Counted from the stretch's first letter, positions 8,770-17,288 are shown. The stretch: DNA of 64,000 bases from JBBRCE01 sp038205115 (GCA_038205115.1 JBBRCE010000026.1:4614-68613); one strand, 5' to 3'. A program made the numbers and translations. Notes: generated by a model from the letters alone, not told the origin.

Positions 8770-9810
8770 ATGCTTGATGAAGCTCAAATATCTGGCCAAG
8801 CGCTGCTGGCCTCGCTGATGCCCACGATGCCGCCACTTCCGAACCTGGCGGGGTTGGGATCCGTGGGCATAGCTGCCAGCGCATCGGCGTCTGCCTCGGC
8901 CAGTGCGCAACTCTCGGCGGCGCTGGCGCTGGGGTTGCCGCCATTGTCGGCGGGCTTGGCGGCCAACCTGGCAGCCGTGGCTTCCGCGCAAGCGGCCATC
9001 AAAGCCGCGCTGGGCATCAACATCATGGCTGATGCCAACGCGTCCGCCAAGTTGAGCGCATCGTTGGGTTCGCTGCAAGCCAACGCCGGAGCGCTGGGGC
9101 CGCTGGCCGCACTCGACATGTCCGGCTTAAATCAATTGGCGGCGCTGGCCGGAGCGGTGCAGTCGATTCAGGCAAATCTCGGCATGAATTTGCTCGCGCC
9201 GGGCGCGAGCGCCTCGATTGCCGCGGCACTCTCAGCGTCTGCCAGTGCTTCCGCATCGCTCAACATGGCGGCGGTCGCCAACCTCGGAAATTACGCCACG
9301 GCGCTCAATGCCGCGGCGGCGCTGGGGATTAATGTTTCGGCGGGTGCCAGCGCCGCAGCGCAGATTCGCGCGGCACTCAATCTGGCCGCCAGTTTGAAAC
9401 TGCCTAGCATGAGCGTCCAGTTGATGGCACTGGCCAACGCGGGTGCGATGTTATCTTCGATTGCGGCCGTAAACTCAGCATTCGGAATCAATTTAATGGC
9501 GCCCAATGCGGCATCGCTGTTGGCCACGCTGACGGGGCAACTCGGGAGCTTGAATATTTCGGCCGCGGTTGCGGCGGCAGCTTCCGTGAATGCGTCCAGC
9601 GCCGCTTCGCTGAGCGCCGCAATGCCGGCGTTGAGCATGAATTTATCGGCCGCTGCGTCAATGAACCTGGCTGCCGCGCTGGCGGTCGACGTCTCAGCCG
9701 TGGCGCAGGCTTCGATGGCCGCGTCGCTGATGGCCCAAGCGAACTTGGCGCTCGGACTGGGGCTGGGATCATCAAGCGCCTGTTCGCCAAGCTGCCCAAT
9801 GGCGTTTTAG
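8770..9810 (+). CDS. Alanine-rich repeat protein of the VgrG cluster
   Basis: No known family was recognised. From ATG 8770 the product has 346 residues and is dominated by Ala, Ser, Leu, Asn and Gly. It is built from four or more degenerate repeats centred on AALGIN-(I/L/V)-MA-x-NA: ALGINIMADANASAKLSAS, NLGMNLLAPGASASIAAAL, ALGINVSAGASAAAQIRAA and AFGINLMAPNAASLLATL, spaced about 60-80 residues. The tail SSSACSPSCPMAF has two cysteines. There is no signal peptide or membrane helix. Its position directly after VgrG and FHA genes suggests a spike-associated cargo, chaperone or structural protein. TTG 8764 is an alternative start. AGGAG at 8747-8751 is spaced for a different ATG at 8759, so the start is uncertain. 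Confidence 0.7.
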   Translation: MLDEAQISGQALLASLMPTMPPLPNLAGLGSVGIAASASASASASAQLSAALALGLPPLSAGLAANLAAVASAQAAIKAALGINIMADANASAKLSASLGSLQANAGALGPLAALDMSGLNQLAALAGAVQSIQANLGMNLLAPGASASIAAALSASASASASLNMAAVANLGNYATALNAAAALGINVSAGASAAAQIRAALNLAASLKLPSMSVQLMALANAGAMLSSIAAVNSAFGINLMAPNAASLLATLTGQLGSLNISAAVAAAASVNASSAASLSAAMPALSMNLSAAASMNLAAALAVDVSAVAQASMAASLMAQANLALGLGLGSSSACSPSCPMAF

Positions 9811-9837
9811 CTGCAAACATCGAGTGCGAGCTTTGCG

Positions 9838-10344
9838 CTATTTCCCTTGCAGCACACGCTGATGCATTTCTTGCGTGAGCTGGGCAATTCGCTGGCTGAG
9901 TTCGCGAGTGAGTTCGGTCAATTCAGTATTCTGCTTCATGAGTTCAACCAACTGCGCGGTTTGAGTTGCCGCCACGGATTGACGTTCGGCAGCCGCTTGA
10001 GCGAGATCTTCGCGATGTTGCGCGTCGGCGTCGGCATGCGCTTTGTCGCGATCGGCCTGCCGCGTCTGAGCTAATAAGATCAGCGGCGCTGCATAAGCGG
10101 CCTGCAGGCTGAATGCCAGATTTAACAAGATGAATGGGTATTCGTCGAACTTAAACAGCCCGATCACGTTGAGCACGATCCAAAACGTCACGATCACGGT
10201 TTGGGCAATCAAGAAAACCGGCGTGCCGAAAAATCGTGCAAACGCTTCGGCCTTGAGTGCAAACCAATCGTTGCCGAAGGCGTTCGACAGATGAACGTGC
10301 GGAATGTGAAAGCGAAAGTGATGTTTGCGAGACTCGTCTGACAT
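9838..10344 (-). CDS. DUF1003 membrane protein
   Basis: A 168-residue protein from ATG 10344 (MSDESRKHHFRF). The two central membrane segments, VFLIAQTVIVTFWIVLNVIG and the one around YPFILLNLAFSLQAAYAAPL, carry the DUF1003 core: a WI/VLN helix, then FDEYPFILLNL and AAPLILLAQTRQADRDKAHAD. The C-terminal third is a coiled coil (QLVELMKQNTELTELTRELS, RIAQLTQEMHQR). The function of DUF1003 is not established to my knowledge. The family's usual Asp-rich segment after the second helix is present. It is convergent with the VgrG cluster and is the last gene before the FecR-type gene on the same strand. Confidence 0.88.
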   Translation of the reverse strand: MSDESRKHHFRFHIPHVHLSNAFGNDWFALKAEAFARFFGTPVFLIAQTVIVTFWIVLNVIGLFKFDEYPFILLNLAFSLQAAYAAPLILLAQTRQADRDKAHADADAQHREDLAQAAAERQSVAATQTAQLVELMKQNTELTELTRELSQRIAQLTQEMHQRVLQGK

Positions 10345-10461
10345 TGCGGCTGCGCTCCGAACTTGAGAACGTGATCGAACGTCAACGTTTGGCCGCATTC
10401 TAGGCGGCGCAACGCGGCAGCGTCAATGCAGAGCGGACTCTCGTGCGGTGCCGCGATATCA

Positions 10462-11856
10462 TCAGGTCTGGCTTTGCGGCGCGTTGCTTAATCCGCCATA
10501 ACGCGCTTTGTTCTCAGTCCACCACTGCTGCCAAGCCTGGCGCGCATGGGCCCGTTCGTCAGCAGTGCCATCACGCCATTGCGTGGGCGAACAATCAAAG
10601 GTGTTATCCGTGAGTCGCTGCAGCGCGCGAGCGACATGAAACCGCACCAGACCATCACCGTCGTCCAGCAGAGTGATTAAGTCGGAAATCGATTGCGTGG
10701 CTGCCAGATCGGCCAGAATCCGTGCCGCTTCGATCCGTTTGTTCCGCTGGGCGTCAGCAGGCGTGCGGCGCAGAAAAAAGATCATTGGCGGCACGCTGCC
10801 TTCGCCAAGTGAGCGGATTTCGTCTTCGTAGAGATTTGCCAATTTGGAACTGCCGATGCTGGCCAACAGTTGTTGGATGCGATCCTGCAACTCTGTGTCG
10901 TCCGGCGCTTTGAGTCTGAGCACATTGTTCATCCAACTCGTGGACAGCACCGAATCGTCCGTTGACTTTTCGCCGGTCAGCGTTCCGTTTTGCATCGTTA
11001 TCTCGTGTCCGGCTTGCACCGTTTTTGGCCCAGCTTTGCCAGTCACGCGCGCCGTGCCCCGCAAGACGCGGAGTCGCGATTGTTGGCCGTTGCAGGAGAA
11101 ATCGAGCACGGCCTCCTCGGTTTGCACGATCGCGTCAACGGCCTCGATCGACATGGGCGAACTGGAGCGCGCGACGGATGACCAGAGTTGACCGCGCTGG
11201 ATCGCAATAGCGCGAGGCTGATCGAATCGCAATGTCGTGTCCGAGTTCATGCGAATGGCGGAACCATCCGGCGTCGATAGTTCGCAACTGACTTGCTCGC
11301 CGGTGCAAACTTCCATGCCGCCGGCGATAGCGCCGCGCACGGGACAGTTAAATAATTGCAACTCACCGCGCGGGCGAATTTCCACCGGTCCGGTGGCGAG
11401 CGTCAGGCGGGCCATCGCGATTTCAACAATCGCCGGCTGCGGTATTGCGCGCGCGGCGCCTGTGGGTTCGACAGTTCCAACGGTTTGCGCCGTTCGCGAA
11501 TCGTCCGTCGGGCGTTCAGCTTTTTGCCAGGGTCGAAACAGCATCGCAGCCAGCAAAAAGCCGGCGGCCAAGCCGAGCAACGCTGCGAGCCAAGGCCGCC
11601 GGAACATTGGCACGTCTGACTGTATGCGCGGCAAATTTTGCAGCGTTTGCTCAACGCGTAGAGCAATGTCCGCGGCCTTGATGCGGCGTGTTGCAAACGC
11701 ACGTCGCAACTGCTCGTCTTGCCGGCGAAGCTGATCGGACAGCACTTGCGCCGAACTGTCGTTCGCCATGTGATGGGTCAGTACAGCTTGCGAGTTGGCG
11801 TCGGCTTCTCGATCAAGGACCGCGTTGATCAATTCTTCGCTGGAGCTAGGATCCAT
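10462..11856 (-). CDS. FecR-type membrane regulator with HEAT-like C-terminus (putative anti-sigma partner)
   Basis: A 464-residue protein with a short cytoplasmic zinc-less anti-sigma-like N-terminus (EELINAVLDREADANSQAVL), a single membrane helix at residues 87-107 (PWLAALLGLAAGFLLAAMLF), a FecR-like beta domain at about 150-290 (ELQLFNCPVRGAIAGGMEV, DGSAIRMNSDTTLRFDQPRA, LRVLRGTARVTGKAGPKTVQ), and HEAT-like helices at about 325-445 (RIEAARILADLAATQSISDL, DGDGLVRFHVARALQRLTD). It overlaps the upstream ECF sigma gene by 11 bp. That arrangement is typical of a sigma factor and its membrane-bound regulator that relays an envelope signal. The HEAT extension is unusual for FecR. Confidence 0.8.
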   Translation of the reverse strand: MDPSSSEELINAVLDREADANSQAVLTHHMANDSSAQVLSDQLRRQDEQLRRAFATRRIKAADIALRVEQTLQNLPRIQSDVPMFRRPWLAALLGLAAGFLLAAMLFRPWQKAERPTDDSRTAQTVGTVEPTGAARAIPQPAIVEIAMARLTLATGPVEIRPRGELQLFNCPVRGAIAGGMEVCTGEQVSCELSTPDGSAIRMNSDTTLRFDQPRAIAIQRGQLWSSVARSSSPMSIEAVDAIVQTEEAVLDFSCNGQQSRLRVLRGTARVTGKAGPKTVQAGHEITMQNGTLTGEKSTDDSVLSTSWMNNVLRLKAPDDTELQDRIQQLLASIGSSKLANLYEDEIRSLGEGSVPPMIFFLRRTPADAQRNKRIEAARILADLAATQSISDLITLLDDGDGLVRFHVARALQRLTDNTFDCSPTQWRDGTADERAHARQAWQQWWTENKARYGGLSNAPQSQT

Positions 11857-12415
11857 GATTCACCTCAAGTGCCGTCGACAACCGCTGACGTAGCAATGCC
11901 CTGGCCTTGGTCAGTCGGGCGTTGATTGTGGCAGCCGAAACATCCAACATCTTGGCCAGTTCTTGGTAGGTTACATCTTGATAGTAATAGAGCATTAAGA
12001 CTTCACGATATTGTTCCGGCAGTCGTTCCACTTCTTGCATCAATCGATGAAGTTCTTCGGCGTGCTGTGCTGACTGGTCATCGGCAGCGGCGGACGTTAA
12101 GTAGTCCGCGGGATTGCAGCCTTCCCCGAAGTTGGTGAAGGGAACTTGCGCCGTCTGTTTGTTCTTGAGCCAATCGAAACAGACGCGCTGGGCGATACCG
12201 CACAACCACGGCCCGAACTTGTCGGGTTCTTTCAACGTGCCCAGCGCCCGATATCCGCGCAACAGGCCTTCCTGCGCGAGGTCTTCGGCGGCATGGCTAG
12301 AACCTGTCTTGGCATGGCACAGCGCAAGCACGCGCGCCGACCAACGGCGCGCCAATTCGCCGTAGCAATGCGGTTGGCCTGTCAGGGCTTGGCGAACCAG
12401 TTCGCCATCGGTCAT
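11846..12415 (-). CDS. ECF-type RNA polymerase sigma factor
   Basis: A 189-residue sigma-70 family protein with only regions 2 and 4. Region 2 (about 20-87) includes AEDLAQEGLLRGYRALGTL and FGPWLCGIAQRVCFDWL; region 4 (about 130-182) has LPEQYREVLMLYYYQDVTYQ, then ELAKMLDVSAATINARLTKA, a helix-turn-helix for the -35 element. The start at ATG 12415 gives MTDGELVRQAL. Its last 11 bases overlap the start of the FecR-type gene, suggesting coupled synthesis of sigma factor and regulator. It is divergent from the exported-protein gene at 12621 across a 205-bp region containing inverted repeats, so that gene is a candidate target. Confidence 0.93.
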   Translation of the reverse strand: MTDGELVRQALTGQPHCYGELARRWSARVLALCHAKTGSSHAAEDLAQEGLLRGYRALGTLKEPDKFGPWLCGIAQRVCFDWLKNKQTAQVPFTNFGEGCNPADYLTSAAADDQSAQHAEELHRLMQEVERLPEQYREVLMLYYYQDVTYQELAKMLDVSAATINARLTKARALLRQRLSTALEVNHGS

Positions 12416-12462
12416 GCGGACGCCTCCAAAACGTCAGGCGCGCAAAACGCAGCACCTGCTCA

Positions 12463-12506
12463 TTTAAGTAGAACTTGGTCGCCAATGTAATACGACATTA
12501 CTTAAA
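12463..12506. promoter_or_regulatory. Inverted repeat in sigma factor / exported protein promoter region
   Basis: TTTAAGTA (12463-12470) and TACTTAAA (12499-12506) are perfect 8-bp inverted arms with 28 bp between them. Inside lies a smaller inverted pair, AATGT and ACATT. The block is the most AT-rich part of the 205-bp divergent promoter region and could bind a regulator or hold the promoters. No partner protein is known. Confidence 0.35.
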
Positions 12507-12620
12507 ATATTCTTTTCTCGTCCGGCGACTATTGGATTTTTGGTTTAAGGGCTACATTGATGGTAGCTGGCCCGATCGAGGCCGCTGTTCGCACATAATC
12601 TTTCGGCGCGGAGGTGGACG

Positions 12621-13982
12621 ATGCGTTCTGCATGGCGATGGACGGCTGGCGGCGCGGGCGCGGCATTAGGACTGATTACCATTCTGGTGTCGCTCGACAA
12701 ACTGAGGAGCGGTGAACAAGCAGCAGTAACATCGTCATCGGCGCGCGGCACGCAGAGCGCTGCACAGGCGGCGCCTGCGGCCAATGCGTCGCTCGGTGCG
12801 CTCATTGTCCACGAGTGGGGCACGTTCACCAACTTTTCTGGCGCCGACGGCGTGCAACTGGAATTTCGACCGCACGTGGCCAACGAATTGCCGGAATTCG
12901 TATATGACCGTTATCGGCAGGCGCAATCACCTTTTACCAACAAAGGTTCCCGCCGCGCTCGCCTGAGAATGGAGACGCCCGTAACGTATTTTTACACGGA
13001 CTTGCCGCGGGAGGTCAGTGTCAACGTGCGTTTTCCGCAAGGCTTGTTGACGGAGTTCTATCCTCCGGTCAGGGGATTTGGTCCCGGTTACCTATCCGGT
13101 CAGCCAGTCGAACTCAGAGATTCGTTTTTGGATTGGGGTAAATTGAAACTCATTCCGCAATCCGAATTTTCGCACCTGCGACTGCCAATCTACCAAGCAA
13201 CCCGAGCGGCCAGTCTGCCGGAGGTCAGCGGCGACGACCATTACGGCTATGCGCGCGAAACGGACTCGGCAGTGATTGAAACCAGCGACCAATTCGGTGT
13301 TCGCCACTTTGAAAAGTTTCTGTTTTACCGCGGACTCGGCAAACTCAAACTGCCCGTGACGCTCAGCGCGCACGGCGACGACCGCTTCACCGTCAGTAAT
13401 TCCGCCGCGGACGCCATGGGCGTTCTGCTTTTGATACAGATCAACGATGGCCTGATCCGATTCGCGCAAGTCGACACCCTCGCTGGCCACGCGCGGGTGG
13501 ACATGAAATTGCCTACCGACGACATAACGATTGAGACGCTCAGCGAGGCCATGCGGCGGGCACTGGTTGCTACCGGGCTTTACGATCGCGAAGCCTTAGC
13601 GATGGTCAAAACATGGCGTTCGAGTTGGTTTGGCGAAGATGGCACGCGGTTGTTGTACTTGGTGCCACGCCGATTGACCGACGAGGTGCTGCCGCTCACG
13701 GTTTCACCGGCGCCCGACGAAACGGTTCGCGTGCTTGTCGGTCGAATCGAAATGATGACGCCGCAACGCGAGCAACATCTTCGTTCCACGATTACCGCGC
13801 TGGGCACATGCGTGTCATCGAGTGCCGAACCGCTTTGCGACGAACTACGCCAATTGGGTCGATTTGCCGAGCCTGCCTTGGAGCGCACCTTGCTGAACAC
13901 GGACGATCCGTCCGTACGCTCCGCGGTCGCGCAAATCCTGGACGAACTGCGCGAACAGCATCCGTCTTTCAAGCCAAATTAG
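12621..13982 (+). CDS. Conserved exported protein (HEWGTFT family)
   Basis: A 453-residue product from ATG 12621 with GGAGG at 12610-12614. The N-terminus has a signal or anchor helix (GAGAALGLITILVSL), then an Ala/Ser linker. The mature region starts with VHEWGTFTNFSGADGVQLEF, a signature I know from planctomycete and other environmental bacterial exported proteins of unknown function, and continues with METPVTYFYTDLPREVSVNV and SSWFGEDGTRLLYLVPRR. The last 90 residues are HEAT-like (FAEPALERTLLNTDDPSVRS). It is divergent from the ECF sigma gene. No catalytic motif can be assigned. Confidence 0.75.
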   Translation: MRSAWRWTAGGAGAALGLITILVSLDKLRSGEQAAVTSSSARGTQSAAQAAPAANASLGALIVHEWGTFTNFSGADGVQLEFRPHVANELPEFVYDRYRQAQSPFTNKGSRRARLRMETPVTYFYTDLPREVSVNVRFPQGLLTEFYPPVRGFGPGYLSGQPVELRDSFLDWGKLKLIPQSEFSHLRLPIYQATRAASLPEVSGDDHYGYARETDSAVIETSDQFGVRHFEKFLFYRGLGKLKLPVTLSAHGDDRFTVSNSAADAMGVLLLIQINDGLIRFAQVDTLAGHARVDMKLPTDDITIETLSEAMRRALVATGLYDREALAMVKTWRSSWFGEDGTRLLYLVPRRLTDEVLPLTVSPAPDETVRVLVGRIEMMTPQREQHLRSTITALGTCVSSSAEPLCDELRQLGRFAEPALERTLLNTDDPSVRSAVAQILDELREQHPSFKPN

Positions 13983-14007
13983 CTTACCGGGCAGTTCGTT
14001 TGCACCG

Positions 14008-14322
14008 TCACGATGGTCGCTTGCGCCACTCTGTGTTAGGGACGTCGTCGCCGAAAATGGTTTTGGAGAGCCGTCGATTGCCGGTTTTTTCGACCTTGGG
14101 ATTCTCGGCCAATCGATCTGCAAGTTTCTGATGCAAGTTTTTGAACGGCGCGGGATCGTCGCCCATTTCCAGCAACGCTCGGATGTACTCGTGCTGATGG
14201 GATTTGGTCATTCGCTGGAAAATCCAGTGACTATCGAACAAAAAGCCCGGTTCGAGCGTGTCCAAAATCGCGTCAAAATGACTGACGAGTTCATCCAGTG
14301 GCGACGGTTGGTCCTTAGGCAT
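14008..14322 (-). CDS. Small hypothetical protein
   Basis: From ATG 14322 the product is 104 residues: MPKDQPSPLDELVSHFDAIL at the start, then a helical, acidic and aromatic middle (FLFDSHWIFQRMTKSHQHEY) and a polar C-terminus. There is no signal peptide or membrane segment, so it should be cytoplasmic. I do not recognise the family. The upstream ribosome site is weak (CGGAAT), and an in-frame extension to 14409 is possible. It is convergent with the exported-protein gene (25 bp between stops). Coding status rests on protein-like composition only. Confidence 0.5.
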   Translation of the reverse strand: MPKDQPSPLDELVSHFDAILDTLEPGFLFDSHWIFQRMTKSHQHEYIRALLEMGDDPAPFKNLHQKLADRLAENPKVEKTGNRRLSKTIFGDDVPNTEWRKRPS

Positions 14323-14831
14323 GCGAGAATTCCGAAAGATATTGGCGATCGACGTCGTAAAGGCAATTTCGGCGGTCGGGAGTGGCGGTAGTTTCAGGCC
14401 AGCCGACAACGCCGTTTGCGACGCTGATTGGAGGAAAACAATCCGTTCTCCCCCGGCCAGTTCGCAACCACAGTGGCTGCGCTAAGTCCGTGTTGCCAGC
14501 AGCCCTCGACACGGTTGATCATGCGCTGCCGCGCTGCACACGATCGCTGACCGTTATAGCTTAACGAACGCATGACGACAAAATCGGATTTATCCGGTTC
14601 TCTGCTGCGGCCGTCGAAAACTCACTCCGCGAGAAGTCGTCTCAATTGCAATCGATTTGCCAAGTTGCGGAACGTGCGGCGGATTTTGATTTCCTCACTC
14701 GGCCTGCCCGCGAGCGACCGAAACAGCGACCACTCGCTATAATTGGCGAGCCAATTGTTGGTGGAGTTGCCCGTCATCCGTGCGGCCGAATTGCGGCATC
14801 GTTAAGTTGTCTCTTGCAAAGGATGTGAGCC
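14323..14831. other. Intergenic region without recognisable gene
   Basis: About 500 bp between the small minus-strand gene and the oxidoreductase gene. Short open frames here have no protein-like composition. The only supported signal is AAAGGA (14818-14823) just upstream of the TTG start of the oxidoreductase. Confidence 0.5.
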
Positions 14832-15914
14832 TTGGCTGTTTTGTTTCAAGAATATCGCCTGAAGGATGTGACGTTGCGGAACCGCGTGGCGGTTTCGCCG
14901 ATGTGTCAGTATTCGTCGATCGACGGATATCCCAACGAATGGCATTTGGTGCATTTGGGTTCTCGCGCGGCAGGCGGCGCCGGGCTGATTGTTGTCGAAG
15001 CCACGGCCGTTTCGCCCGAGGGACGTATTAGCCCAGCGGACAGCGGCATCTGGTCGGACGGCCACATTCCGGCATTTCGGCGAATCACTGAGTTCCTAAC
15101 GCAGCATGGCGCCACGCCCGGAATTCAGTTGGCGCACGCCGGCCGTAAAGCCAGCGTCACTCGGCCTTGGGAAGGCGATCATCATATTACCGCTGACGCA
15201 GGCGGCTGGCCGATTATCGCACCCTCGCCTTTGGCTTTTGGCGAAAAGCTGAATATCGTGCCGCACGAAATGACGATGGACGATATCGCCAGAATTCAAG
15301 CTGCGTTTGTCTCCGCGGCGCAGCGCGCGCTGGCGGCCGGCTTTCAATGGTTGGAATTGCATTTTGCGCACGGATACTTGGCGCACGAGTTCTATTCACC
15401 GCTTTCCAACCAGCGAACCGACGACTACGGCGGCAACTTCGAAAATCGTATTCGCTTTTTGTTGGAAACATTTAGCGCGGTCCGCAAGGTTTGGCCGGAA
15501 CGGCTGCCGCTGACCGTGCGACTTTCGGTTACCGATTGGGTGGATGGCGGCGTGACTGTCGAGGAATCGATCGAGCTGACTCGCCGGCTCAAAGGTTTAG
15601 GCCTGGATTTGCTGGACGTCAGCCAGGGATTTGTAATTCCAGACATTTCCAAAATTCCGTTTGGGCCAGCATTCATGGTGCCCATTGCCGGGCAAATACG
15701 TCGGGCCGCGCAAGTGCCGACAGCCGCCGGTTGGATGATCACGTTGCCCGAACAGGCCGAACAAGCAATCGCTGATGGCCATGCCGACTTGGTCATGCTG
15801 GCCACAGAGATGCTGCGTGACCCCTATTGGCCGTATCACGCGCGGCAAAAATTGGGCGTGCCGCAACCGCAAAGCGTGCTGCCCGTCCAGTACGCGACGC
15901 GCTTGAAAAAGTAA
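14832..15914 (+). CDS. NADH:flavin oxidoreductase, Old Yellow Enzyme family (YqjM-like)
   Basis: A 360-residue TIM-barrel FMN enzyme that reduces activated C=C bonds with NAD(P)H. The start is TTG 14832, with AAAGGA upstream; an ATG at 14823 is followed immediately by a stop. The thermophilic-like OYE subclass is indicated by Cys25 in SPMCQYSS, which tunes the flavin, and by the substrate-binding pair His177/His180 in LELHFAHGYLAHEF. The downstream motifs SPLSNQRTDDYGGNFENR, WVDGGVTVEES and the phosphate-binding MLATEMLRDPYWP complete the family pattern. The natural substrate is unknown. The neighbouring Nramp gene is convergent and gives no pathway hint. Confidence 0.95.
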   Translation: MAVLFQEYRLKDVTLRNRVAVSPMCQYSSIDGYPNEWHLVHLGSRAAGGAGLIVVEATAVSPEGRISPADSGIWSDGHIPAFRRITEFLTQHGATPGIQLAHAGRKASVTRPWEGDHHITADAGGWPIIAPSPLAFGEKLNIVPHEMTMDDIARIQAAFVSAAQRALAAGFQWLELHFAHGYLAHEFYSPLSNQRTDDYGGNFENRIRFLLETFSAVRKVWPERLPLTVRLSVTDWVDGGVTVEESIELTRRLKGLGLDLLDVSQGFVIPDISKIPFGPAFMVPIAGQIRRAAQVPTAAGWMITLPEQAEQAIADGHADLVMLATEMLRDPYWPYHARQKLGVPQPQSVLPVQYATRLKK

Positions 15915-15989
15915 TTGCGGTTGAAGACGGCAATTCGCCCAGAGACGCGACGACGCGGACGCTACGCAGAGTGCTGTGGCCAGGCTCGT

Positions 15990-17288
15990 TTAGGAATGCC
16001 AGGTCGCGACCAAACCGATGCTGGCCAGCAGCATGACGAGTGTTGCAAGCCAGCCCATGATGCGCAGTGGTTTGGAGACTCGCGTGAAGGGACCAACGAC
16101 TTTTTCGTTGGTGACCATCCGCATCATCACAATCATGATTGGCACCGCAACCACGCCATTGACGACGGCCGCCCAAAACAGCGCTTTGATCGGATCGATA
16201 TGCACAAAATTTAACGCCAGCCCCAGCAATGTGGAGATTGCCAGGATCGCGTAAAAACCGCGCGCGTCCAAAGGCTTTCGATCCAATCCGGTTGGCCACT
16301 TCAGCGCTTCGCCCACGGCATACGCGGCGGAACCGGCGAGCACTGGAAGCGCCAGCATGCCCGTGCCCACAATTCCCAAACTGAACAGTGCAAACGCGAA
16401 TTTACCGGCAAACGGTTCAAGTGCTTTGGCGGCCTGCGTCGAGCTTTCGATATCCACTCCCTCGCCGGGCGAGTGGAAAAGTGTAACCGCAGCCATTAGC
16501 ACAATGAAGAATGCAATCAAGTTCGACAGGGCCATGCCGACGTAGGTATCCCATCGAATGCGTGTGAACTGCACGCGCGCCTGCTGTGGCTTAAACTTGA
16601 GCGGCTCTTCGCCATCGGTGCAGCGTATTTCTTCGATCTCCATTGAGGCTTGCCAAAAGAACAGGTAAGGGCTGATCGTCGTTCCAAGCACGGCAATGAA
16701 CGTTGCCAAAAATTCTGCATCCCAGCGAAGTTTGGGCGTGACCGTCGCGAGCAAAACCTCGGACCAGGGGATTTTTATGCAGCAGGCCGCCGCGAGATAA
16801 CTGAACAGCACCAGCGTCAGCCACTTGAGATAGCTCGAATACTTTCGATACGAAACAAAGATCTGCAACAGTACGGAAATGAATGAAAGTGCAGCAGCAT
16901 AGATGGCTGCCGGGCCACCACACACCATCGCCAGCGCTTCGCCCATCGCCCCGATATCTGCCGCCAAATTGATGACATTGGCACTCACCAGCAGCACGAC
17001 AATCGGGTAAAGTAGCCAACGCGAATAATGCCGACGGATGTTGCCGGCAATTCCCCGGCCTGAAATTCGCCCGATCCGCGCGCTGATTTCTTGAATTGCG
17101 GCCATCAGCGGCAGCGTAAAAAAACAGGTCCAGAGCAGCGAATAACCGAAGCGAGCGCCCGTTTGCGAGTAGGTGGCGATGCCGCTGGGATCATCGTCCG
17201 ACGCGCCGGTGATCAGCCCCGGACCGAGCCTCGCCAAAAAACTTTTCGGTTTTGGCGGATCGCAACGATCCCCGCAGTCAGTCACCAT
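15990..17288 (-). CDS. Divergent Nramp-family divalent metal transporter
   Basis: A 432-residue integral membrane protein with 11 or so hydrophobic segments. The first helix begins LGPGLITGASDDDPSGIATY, the Nramp TM1 pattern. The canonical metal motif DPGN is DPSG here, so the metal-site Asn is not in its usual place, and the TM6 segment reads GTTISPYLFFWQAS instead of the usual MPHxxxLHS. Both changes recall Nramp-related clades proposed to carry other ions, such as magnesium or aluminium. The protein is therefore a transporter of uncertain specificity. It is convergent with the oxidoreductase and lies 107 bp downstream of the secreted-protein gene on the same strand. Confidence 0.85.
   Translation of the reverse strand: MVTDCGDRCDPPKPKSFLARLGPGLITGASDDDPSGIATYSQTGARFGYSLLWTCFFTLPLMAAIQEISARIGRISGRGIAGNIRRHYSRWLLYPIVVLLVSANVINLAADIGAMGEALAMVCGGPAAIYAAALSFISVLLQIFVSYRKYSSYLKWLTLVLFSYLAAACCIKIPWSEVLLATVTPKLRWDAEFLATFIAVLGTTISPYLFFWQASMEIEEIRCTDGEEPLKFKPQQARVQFTRIRWDTYVGMALSNLIAFFIVLMAAVTLFHSPGEGVDIESSTQAAKALEPFAGKFAFALFSLGIVGTGMLALPVLAGSAAYAVGEALKWPTGLDRKPLDARGFYAILAISTLLGLALNFVHIDPIKALFWAAVVNGVVAVPIMIVMMRMVTNEKVVGPFTRVSKPLRIMGWLATLVMLLASIGLVATWHS

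Noticed and set aside
8759..8817. A 19-codon frame starting at ATG 8759 overlapping the FHA stop
   Set aside because: Too short to support, though the ribosome site is oddly well placed; kept as a finding instead of a gene.
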